A DNA stretch of 48,887 nt from Herbaspirillum chlorophenolicum. GTDB lineage: Bacteria > Pseudomonadota > Gammaproteobacteria > Burkholderiales > Burkholderiaceae_D. How positions within the stretch are numbered: position 1 is the first letter of the stretch; every line of letters starts with the position of its first letter. Made by a program: the position numbers and the translations under genes. The stretch spans positions 1 through 48,887 of the forward strand of contig NZ_LFLT01000032.1 of NCBI RefSeq assembly GCF_001189955.1, given 5' to 3'. Below, one piece after another: positions 43,272 to 48,887 of the stretch. The notes beneath the pieces were generated by a model that did no database searches, was not told the DNA's origin, and saw only the letters and a program-made list of their open reading frames with translations.

Positions 43272-44924
43272 CTATGGCAGCGGCCATGCCCGCAGCAAGA
43301 TGCCTTCCTGCGCTGCCACCGTCGATGCGCCCAGGGTGCCGTACACCCGGCCGCCATCGGCCTCGCCGCGTCCGGCAAGGAACGCGTCGGCGCTGGCTGC
43401 GGGCGCGTGCTGGAGCATCAGCATGCCTTGCAGCGCCAGCACCAGTTGTTGCACGAAGCGGCGCGCCAGGGCTTCCCGTTGTGCCGGCGGGGCCGAGAGC
43501 ATCGCCTTTAACGCATGCACGCGTTCTTGCAGCAGCGCATGTCCGATGGCGGCTTGTTCCAGGCTGTCCATCAGCAGGGAAAACCCCAGGGCTTCGCGCG
43601 CAACGGCGCGCAGCACGTCCAGGCACATCACGTTGCCCGATCCTTCCCAGATCGAGTTGACCGGCGCTTCTCGGTACAGGCGTGCCATCGGGCCGGTTTC
43701 GACGTAGCCGTTGCCGCCCCAGACCTCCATGCATTCGCCGGTGAATTCGAGTGCGCGCTTGCAGATCCAGAATTTGGCGGCGGGCGTGACGATGCGTTTC
43801 CAGGCGCGCGCCAGCGGATCGTCCGGCGCGTCGAAGGCGTGCGCCAGCTTGAGCATCAGCAGTGTGGCCGCTTCGCTTTCCAGCGCCAGGTCGGCCAGTA
43901 CGTTGCGCATCAGCGGCTGTTCCGCCAGGTGGCGGTCGAAGGCGCGGCGGTGGCGCGCGTGGTGCAGGGCTTGCACTAGCGCCTGGCGCATCAGCGCGGC
44001 GCTGCCGATGACGCAATCCAGGCGCGTGTGATTGGCCATCTCGATGATGGTGGGGATGCCGCGTCCTTCGTCGCCGACCATGATGCCCAGCGCCTCGTTG
44101 AACTCGACTTCGCTGCTGGAGTTGGAGCGATTGCCCAGCTTGTCTTTCAGGCGCTGGATCAGGATCGGGTTCTTGCCGCCGTCAGGCAGCCAGCGCGGCA
44201 CGAAGAAGCAGGACAGGCCGTTCTCGGTGCGCGCCAGCATCATGTGGGCATCGCACATGGGCGCCGAGAAGAACCACTTGTGGCCGGACAGCAGGTAAGA
44301 CGCGCCGCGTCCTTGTGCCTGCATGTCCATCGGCATGGCGGTCGAGGCATTGCTGCGCACATCGGAGCCGCCCTGTTTTTCGGTCATGCCCATGCCGATC
44401 AGGATCGAGCGCTTTTGCCGGATGGGCAGGTCGCGTCCGTCATGCTCGCGCGCCAGGAGCTGCGCGCGCAATTGTTCGAACAGCACGGGTTCCTGCTGCA
44501 GCACCGGAATGGCGGCGAAGGTCATGGTGGTGGGGCAGAGCGATCCGGCCTCCACCTGCGCATGCATGAAGTAGCCGGCGGCGCGCGCCACATGGGCGCC
44601 ATCGCCGGGCTGGATCCAGGGCAGGGCATGCAAGCCGGCACGGCGCAGCAGTTCCAGCAGCGCATGCCAGGAAGGATGGAAGTTCACCACGTCGATGCGG
44701 CGGCCGATGCGGTCGTGGGTCTGCAGTTCCGGCGTGTGGCGGTTGGCCAGTGCAGCCAGTTCCAGCACTTCGGCACTGCCCAGTTCGGCGCCGTGGCTGG
44801 TGAGGGCGAAGGCGTGCCAGCCTGCACCCTCGCGCCTGACGCCTTCGCTTAAGGCAGCGTCGGTGGTGTAGAGGTTGTAATCCGTCAGGTCGGGGACCTG
44901 GTTGACGATTTCGTGGGTGTGCAT
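43272..44924 (-). CDS. AidB-like acyl-CoA dehydrogenase family flavoprotein
   Basis: A 550-residue protein matching E. coli AidB along most of its length. ATG 44924 is chosen for GGAG 5 bases upstream and for the family start (THEIVNQVPDLTDYNLYTTD). Conserved blocks are AQVEAGSLCPTTMTFAA, IGMGMTEKQGGSDVRSN, GHKWFFSAPMCDAH, LKDKLGNRSNSSSEVEF and REAPVNSIWEGSGNVMCLDV. AidB binds FAD and DNA and is induced by alkylation damage in E. coli; true acyl-CoA activity is weak. It is convergent with the acid-sugar kinase gene (10-base gap) and divergent from cysM. Confidence 0.9.
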   Translation of the reverse strand: MHTHEIVNQVPDLTDYNLYTTDAALSEGVRREGAGWHAFALTSHGAELGSAEVLELAALANRHTPELQTHDRIGRRIDVVNFHPSWHALLELLRRAGLHALPWIQPGDGAHVARAAGYFMHAQVEAGSLCPTTMTFAAIPVLQQEPVLFEQLRAQLLAREHDGRDLPIRQKRSILIGMGMTEKQGGSDVRSNASTAMPMDMQAQGRGASYLLSGHKWFFSAPMCDAHMMLARTENGLSCFFVPRWLPDGGKNPILIQRLKDKLGNRSNSSSEVEFNEALGIMVGDEGRGIPTIIEMANHTRLDCVIGSAALMRQALVQALHHARHRRAFDRHLAEQPLMRNVLADLALESEAATLLMLKLAHAFDAPDDPLARAWKRIVTPAAKFWICKRALEFTGECMEVWGGNGYVETGPMARLYREAPVNSIWEGSGNVMCLDVLRAVAREALGFSLLMDSLEQAAIGHALLQERVHALKAMLSAPPAQREALARRFVQQLVLALQGMLMLQHAPAASADAFLAGRGEADGGRVYGTLGASTVAAQEGILLRAWPLP

Positions 44925-45167
44925 GCTGTCTCCGTGCCTCATCTCTTGTCGTTGGCCGAGGGTCCCTTTTGCCGTTTTTGTTTGCGGGGCATCCCTTTGC
45001 GCAGTGTAGGCCATGTGGGAGGCGGCCCGTGGGCTTAAATGAATTGGCTATATCTATATAAGCATCTTGTTGGGTTCGCTTGCCGGCACATGATAAAGAG
45101 TCATATTAAAATGAGTCTTTCGACCCAAGGCCGATCCCACCGGGATCGCGTAAGGAAAGCCAAGCAG

Positions 45168-46070
45168 ATGTCTTATCCGACCATCGAGTCCACCATCGGC
45201 AATACGCCGCTGATCCAGCTGCCGCGTATCGGCGGCGAGGAAGCCAAGCGCCGCAACAACATCATCCTCGGCAAGCTGGAAGGCAACAACCCGGCCGGTT
45301 CGGTCAAGGATCGCGCCGCCTATTCGATGATCACCCGCGCCGAGGCGCGCGGCCAGATCAAGCCGGGCGACACCCTGATCGAAGCCACCAGCGGCAACAC
45401 CGGCATCGCGCTGGCGATGGTGGCTGCCATGCGCGGCTACAAGATGGTGCTGCTGATGCCGGAAAACCTTTCCGAAGAACGCCGCCAGAGCATGGCCGCC
45501 TACGGCGCGAAGATCGTGCTCACGCCCAAGAGCGGCGGGATGGAATACGCGCGCGACCTGGCGGAGCAAATGGAGAAGGAGGGCCAGGGCCTGATCCTCG
45601 ACCAGTTTGCCAACCCGGACAATCCGTTGGCGCATTATGAAACTACCGGTCCTGAAATCTGGCGCGATACCCAGGGCAAGATCACCCATTTCGTCAGCGC
45701 CATGGGCACGACGGGCACCATCATGGGGGTGTCGCAATACCTGAAGGAGCAGAATTCCGGCGTGCAAGTCATTGGCGCGCAGCCGGCGGAAGGCTCTTCC
45801 ATTCCCGGTATCCGAAAATGGCCGGAAGCTTATCTCCCCAAGATCTTCGACAAGTCGCGCGTGGACCAGACCGAATCGGTCAGCCAGGCCGACGCCGAGA
45901 ACATGGCGCGCAAGCTGGCGGTGACAGAAGGGCTGTTCTGCGGAATATCGGCAGCCGGCGCTTGCGAGGTGGCGGTGCGCTTGTCGCACCAGGTGGAGAA
46001 CGCCACCATCGTGTTCGTGGTGTGCGACCGCGGCGACCGCTACCTGTCGACTGGCGTGTTCCCGGCTTGA
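45168..46070 (+). CDS. cysM: Cysteine synthase B
   Basis: A 300-residue O-acetylserine sulfhydrylase (E. coli CysM has 303). ATG 45168 begins the family N-terminus SYPTIESTIGNTPLIQLPR; the frame is open 43 codons upstream but that part is the leader. The PLP Lys is K47 in NPAGSVKDRA, and the substrate loop is EATSGNTGIALAMVAA. The ARRQS-like segment EERRQSMAAYGAKI distinguishes CysM from CysK. It makes cysteine or S-sulfocysteine from O-acetylserine with sulfide or thiosulfate. A short inverted repeat (CGATCCC-ACC-GGGATCG, about 45132-45148) lies in the leader just before AAGGA. Confidence 0.94.
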   Translation: MSYPTIESTIGNTPLIQLPRIGGEEAKRRNNIILGKLEGNNPAGSVKDRAAYSMITRAEARGQIKPGDTLIEATSGNTGIALAMVAAMRGYKMVLLMPENLSEERRQSMAAYGAKIVLTPKSGGMEYARDLAEQMEKEGQGLILDQFANPDNPLAHYETTGPEIWRDTQGKITHFVSAMGTTGTIMGVSQYLKEQNSGVQVIGAQPAEGSSIPGIRKWPEAYLPKIFDKSRVDQTESVSQADAENMARKLAVTEGLFCGISAAGACEVAVRLSHQVENATIVFVVCDRGDRYLSTGVFPA

Positions 46071-46080
46071 TGGAGAAACA

Positions 46081-46407
46081 TCAGCGATAATGCACTAAAG
46101 CCTCTGCGGCCCAGGCGTTCAGACTGAGGCCGCGGGCTTCGGCCATCGTCGCCGCATGCGCATGCACTTCGGGGGCTACCCGCAGCATGAATTTGCCAGA
46201 GTAGGGCTTTTGCGGCGCTTTGCCGACTTTCTTGCAGGCGGCAAGATAGTCGTCTACCGCCTCTTCGAACGCGGCCTTGAGTTCGGCCACGGAGTCGCCG
46301 TGAAAGCCAACCACGTCACGGATGCTGGCGATGTGGCCGATGAAGCTTTCGTCTTCATCGCTGTATTCGATACGGGCTGCATAGCCCTTGTAAGTCATTG
46401 TTCCCAT
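46081..46407 (-). CDS. hicB: HicB family antitoxin
   Basis: A 108-residue antitoxin starting at ATG 46407, with AAGGA 8 bases upstream. The N-terminal HicB fold (about 3-60) reads GYAARIEYSDEDESFIGHIA and GFHGDSVAELKAAFEEAVDD. The C-terminal ribbon-helix-helix (about 72-108) reads GKFMLRVAPEVHAHAATMAE and SLNAWAAEAL, and would bind the operator. It lies 4 bases after hicA. It neutralises the HicA RNase and represses the pair. It is convergent with cysM, with a 10-base gap. Confidence 0.9.
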   Translation of the reverse strand: MGTMTYKGYAARIEYSDEDESFIGHIASIRDVVGFHGDSVAELKAAFEEAVDDYLAACKKVGKAPQKPYSGKFMLRVAPEVHAHAATMAEARGLSLNAWAAEALVHYR

Positions 46408-46411
46408 TCCC

Positions 46412-46675
46412 TTATTCCTTTCCCGGGTCAATGCCGGCATTCTGCAGAAAAGTCCTTGCATCGCGCACCTGATACGGCTTCGCTTCTTTGTGCGGATGTG
46501 GCCGGTGAAACGTGCCGATTTCGCCATTGAGAATGAAACGTACACGGGAGCCATCGCCTTCGATGGTGTCGGCTCCCAGCGCCATGAACAGCGTTTCGAT
46601 CTTGCGCCACTCCATCGATGACGGAACCGGATTGGCGAAGATGGCGGTTAGTGTTTTTTGATGCGCGCTTTTCAT
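46412..46675 (-). CDS. hicA: HicA family mRNA interferase toxin
   Basis: An 87-residue toxin. ATG 46675 is chosen because the upstream ATG at 46705 lies within the operator palindrome. The small double-stranded-RNA-binding-like fold shows MEWRKIETLFMALGADTIEG and then GSRVRFILNG. FHRPHPHKEAKPYQVRDART holds the catalytic His region, and FLQNAGI ends the fold. HicA toxins cleave mRNA to slow growth. The toxin gene comes first, as is usual for hicAB. Confidence 0.9.
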   Translation of the reverse strand: MKSAHQKTLTAIFANPVPSSMEWRKIETLFMALGADTIEGDGSRVRFILNGEIGTFHRPHPHKEAKPYQVRDARTFLQNAGIDPGKE

Positions 46676-46682
46676 GTGCAAT

Positions 46683-46701
46683 ATGGTATCAAAATTTGAT
46701 A
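46683..46701 (-). promoter_or_regulatory. hicAB operator and -10 element
   Basis: An inverted repeat TATCAAA-A-TTTGATA (46687-46701) lies 12 bases before the hicA start. On the minus strand an extended -10 (TGATACCAT) overlaps its proximal arm (46683-46691). Binding by the HicB ribbon-helix-helix would block the promoter. Transcription would start close to the hicA ATG, which has no visible ribosome-binding site. Confidence 0.55.
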
Positions 46702-46780
46702 TCAATTGCCTGGCGAGCTCACTCGTTCACCAATGTGATCCGCATTGCGAGAATGGATCCAGAATTTCTTCGTATAAACA

Positions 46781-46815
46781 AAAATGCCGTTCAGTTCTAC
46801 ACTGAACGGCATTTT
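46781..46815 (-). terminator. Intrinsic terminator after the small HTH gene
   Basis: A perfect 14-bp stem AAAATGCCGTTCAG / CTGAACGGCATTTT (46781-46794 and 46802-46815) with a 7-base loop. Read on the minus strand it ends in TTTTTGTTT. It lies 18 bases past the stop of the gene at 46834. Confidence 0.88.
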
Positions 46816-46833
46816 GATTAAGAGCTGCGCGTT

Positions 46834-47175
46834 TTATTCAGCGCCGCCGGAAACCGGGGCAGAGGCACCCGGCTTCGGTTTGAATTGCTTGTCGCTGATG
46901 CGGAATTTCTCGCGGCGGTCGCCCATCAGTTCACGCAGTTCGCGGATCGACAGTTCACTGACTTCGTGCATGCGGATCAGCAGCGAAGCGCCCACCGGCA
47001 GACGGCGGTGACGGATCTTGCTGATGACCGGCGGCGCCACTTCCAGAGCGCGCGACAACGCAGCATCGTTCTTGAGGTGCAGCTTTTCGATCAACGCATC
47101 CAGCAGATGGTTCGGGTCGTAGTTGACGTTGTCGGAAACAGAATTGGTTTCAGCAGTATCGGTAGTTGTAGTCAT
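46834..47175 (-). CDS. Small helix-turn-helix (Cro/C1-like) protein
   Basis: A 113-residue protein. After a Thr-rich, probably disordered N-terminus (1-20), residues about 22-85 form a compact helical domain: HLLDALIEKLHLKNDAALSR, LEVAPPVISKIRHRRLPVG and SELSIRELRELMGD. This resembles phage Cro/C1-type HTH domains. The C-terminal tail is Lys/Pro/Gly-rich. There is no enzymatic partner next to it. GGAAC stands about 9 bases before the ATG, and a strong terminator follows the gene. It is probably a conserved small DNA-binding protein with an unknown regulon. Confidence 0.75.
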   Translation of the reverse strand: MTTTTDTAETNSVSDNVNYDPNHLLDALIEKLHLKNDAALSRALEVAPPVISKIRHRRLPVGASLLIRMHEVSELSIRELRELMGDRREKFRISDKQFKPKPGASAPVSGGAE

Positions 47176-47513
47176 GATCGGGACGTTCCATTATGCAGAT
47201 GTTTGTGAAGGCTTGACCGCCTAAGCATTAATTGTTGGTAAAACTGCAAAACGCGACTAACTCTATCTGAGGCCAAGGCTTTGGACCTTTTTTCTGCAAG
47301 ATAAAAGACTAGTCTTATCAAAGAACGACTTCAATACTGGGCATTGAGTTCTCTGACCGGTGCATTTAATCCCTATCAGTCATAGAACTAATTCTATGTC
47401 TATATAGAAATAATTGCACAAATTTCATGAGGTCAGAAAATACTATTCCACAATAGTTGCAGAAACTCATTTCGAATTTGTAACAGATATTAACAGGATT
47501 TTTTCGGGATTTG
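47176..47513. promoter_or_regulatory. AT-rich intergenic region with several palindromes
   Basis: No gene is seen in these 338 bases, which are much more AT-rich than the surroundings. Notable are AAGACTAGTCTT (47305-47316, perfect), CATAGAA-CTAA-TTCTATG (47381-47398, perfect 7-bp arms) and TCTATATAGA (about 47399-47408, perfect). The region lies upstream of the small HTH gene and downstream of DUF1415. It therefore should contain the HTH gene promoter and perhaps binding sites of that protein or of a nucleoid protein. No tRNA or riboswitch is recognised. Confidence 0.45.
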
Positions 47514-48092
47514 TTAGTGTTGTTTATCTGACACGACAAACGGCAGCGCATTCCAGCCAGATAGGCCCAGTTTGTGCAAGGTAGTCATGTTTTTCTCGAA
47601 AATTGCACTGGCATCGGGGTAAGCGGCGACTGCGCGGTCGATGCTGCTTTCTCGCAACAGATGCAGGATGGGAAAAGGCGAGCGGTTGCTGTAGTTCTCG
47701 ATATCGTCCGGCTGTGCATCGGCAAACTGGTATGCCGGGTGGAAACTGGCGATCTGCAGTTCTCCATCAAGCTCCAGGCGCTCCAGGATGCGGTCGGCCC
47801 AATCCAGGAAGTCGTTGTACTCCAGAAAATCGGTTAATGCGAGTGGGATGATCAGCAGCGTGGTATCGACCTGTTCGGGATCGGCCTGGGCCAGCAACTC
47901 AAGTTCCTGCTCCAACTCCAGGGATAAGGCATCCCATTCGGTGGCGTGGCTGACCTTGTAGCGGATCTGTTGCTTGACATGCACGGCCTTGGCGAACGGG
48001 CACAGGTTCAGGCCGATCACGGCCTGTTCCAGCCAGGCCTGGGTGAGGGCGACGACGTCTTCGTCGCTGCGCGGGGAAGGTGGGGTGTCCAT
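47514..48092 (-). CDS. DUF1415 family protein
   Basis: A 192-residue conserved protein of unknown function. The start is placed at ATG 48092 (DTPPSPRSDEDVVALTQAWL); another ATG five codons earlier (48107) is possible and neither has a clear ribosome-binding site. The family signature is VIGLNLCPFAKAVH, with IASFHPAYQFAD and NRSPFPILHLLRESSIDRAV later. The conserved Cys and His hint at an enzymatic or metal role, but none is established. It is divergent from the YaeQ gene. Confidence 0.88.
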   Translation of the reverse strand: MDTPPSPRSDEDVVALTQAWLEQAVIGLNLCPFAKAVHVKQQIRYKVSHATEWDALSLELEQELELLAQADPEQVDTTLLIIPLALTDFLEYNDFLDWADRILERLELDGELQIASFHPAYQFADAQPDDIENYSNRSPFPILHLLRESSIDRAVAAYPDASAIFEKNMTTLHKLGLSGWNALPFVVSDKQH

Positions 48093-48229
48093 ACGATATT
48101 GTCGCATGGCCGCCGTGGCGCGAAAGTCGCCGCCCATTCGCGGCGCGGATGGGCTATGCTTGCCAACCTTCGGCGGCGGCGATTGCGGCCGCTGCACCAT
48201 CCGTATCCGTATACATCAAGATTTCCCTC

Positions 48230-48772
48230 ATGGCGCTCAAATCCACCATCTTCAAAGCCGACCTGCAGATTTCCGACATGGATCGGCACTATTACGAAAA
48301 CCATACGCTGACCATTGCGCGCCATCCGTCCGAAACCGATGAACGCATGATGATCCGGGTGCTGGCCTTCGCCCTCAACGCCAGCGAAGCGCTGGCCTTT
48401 GGCAAGGGCCTGTCCGATACCGACGAGCCCGACCTGTGGCAGAAGGACCTGACCGGCGCCATCGAACTGTGGATTGAAGTCGGCCAGCCCGACGACCGCG
48501 CCATCCTCAAGGCTTGCGGCCGTTCCGGACGCGTACTGGTATACAGCTACAGCAGCGTTTCCAGCATCTGGTGGAACCAGACCGGCAGCCGCGTCGAGCG
48601 CGCCAAGAACCTCAAGGTGGTGAATATCCCGGCTGAAGCCAGCCAGGCGCTGGCGGCGCTGGCGCAGCGTTCGATGCAATTGCAATGCACGATCCAGGAC
48701 GGCCAGGTGTGGCTGGGCGCCAATGAGAACATGGTGCTGATCGAACCGGAGACGATCAAGGATTTTGCCTGA
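48230..48772 (+). CDS. yaeQ: YaeQ family protein
   Basis: A 180-residue protein that follows E. coli YaeQ: MALKSTIFKADLQISDMDRH, then TLTIARHPSETDERMMIRVL, LWIEVGQPDDRAILKACGRS and a C-terminal VWLGANENMVLIEPE. The fold is related to PD-(D/E)XK nucleases. The E. coli protein can substitute for RfaH when overproduced, but its true function is not settled. The ATG at 48230 is chosen for the family N-terminus. The last 115 bases of the window show no gene. Confidence 0.92.
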   Translation: MALKSTIFKADLQISDMDRHYYENHTLTIARHPSETDERMMIRVLAFALNASEALAFGKGLSDTDEPDLWQKDLTGAIELWIEVGQPDDRAILKACGRSGRVLVYSYSSVSSIWWNQTGSRVERAKNLKVVNIPAEASQALAALAQRSMQLQCTIQDGQVWLGANENMVLIEPETIKDFA

Positions 48773-48887
48773 GGCGAACATTCCCTCGTCACACTGTCGT
48801 CCTGACGCAAGTCAGGACTCAGCGTCGTACAACGGCCGATGCAGGCGCGCCAACCTCCGGCGCTTCACGCCTCCAGCGCATCCGCCC

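Noticed and set aside
40463..43378. 971-codon open frame antisense to the RLP and kinase genes
   Set aside because: Low-complexity His/Gln/Arg/Ala-rich translation typical of the antisense of GC-rich genes; the plus-strand proteins are clear.
45132..45148. Riboswitch or T-box before cysM
   Set aside because: Only a short 7-bp hairpin is present; none of the conserved cores is visible.
1..48887. CRISPR arrays, tRNA or rRNA genes, insertion sequences
   Set aside because: Looked for regular direct repeats, cloverleaf ends and transposase motifs by eye; nothing convincing was seen.

Overview
The window reads as chromosome from a GC-rich betaproteobacterium of the Burkholderiales, most like the Oxalobacteraceae (Herbaspirillum and relatives). 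The basis is gene content and the sequence style of the Ars, Cus, Fsr, YaeQ and DUF1415 proteins; there is no rRNA or marker gene to prove it. I see no tRNA, rRNA, CRISPR array or insertion sequence. Coding density is high.

Region 1 (about 1-13400, almost all minus strand) is a metal and metalloid resistance block. Reading in the direction of transcription, an arsRBCH operon (13348 to 10502) is followed by a small Met/Cys-rich exported protein, then cusC-cusB-cusA-cusF (10004 to 3768), a NarX/NarL-type sensor kinase and response regulator, two doubtful small ORFs, and a MipA/OmpV outer-membrane protein cut by the window edge. A 36-bp perfect palindrome lies over the arsR promoter. The left 3.6 kb looks lower in GC than the rest.

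Region 2 (13505-22864) holds a six-gene minus-strand operon: mmsA, mmsB, then a peptide/nickel-family ABC importer (binding protein, two permeases, a double ATPase). It is divergent from a LysR regulator and looks like an uptake-plus-catabolism unit for an unknown substrate. A sugar O-acetyltransferase follows the regulator.

Region 3 (22865-29300) holds a FecR-domain protein overlapping an OmpA-type lipoprotein, a strong bidirectional terminator, an HD-GYP c-di-GMP phosphodiesterase, a CLC-F fluoride antiporter with a clear fluoride riboswitch and promoter, and a fosmidomycin-type MFS exporter divergent from an AraC regulator.

Region 4 (29342-35684) is an RpiR-controlled unit: regulator, class III aminotransferase, and a glutamate/aspartate-type ABC importer with a carboxymuconolactone-decarboxylase-family protein. 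Three copies of a GCAAC-N4-GTTGC palindrome stand before the regulator and the aminotransferase. Both the regulator and the first permease carry a single-base frameshift.

Region 5 (35866-43261) has an unrecognised 608-residue protein, then a LacI regulator divergent from a Tat-exported TRAP binding protein, a VOC-fold enzyme, a RuBisCO-like protein (RLP) and a DUF1537 acid-sugar kinase. This last set is the best candidate for an undescribed pathway: it resembles the kinase and RLP decarboxylase steps of apionate catabolism but lacks the other known genes and adds a VOC enzyme.

Region 6 (43272-48887) holds an AidB-like acyl-CoA dehydrogenase, cysM, a hicAB toxin-antitoxin pair, a small HTH protein beside an AT-rich intergenic stretch rich in palindromes, a DUF1415 protein and a YaeQ protein.
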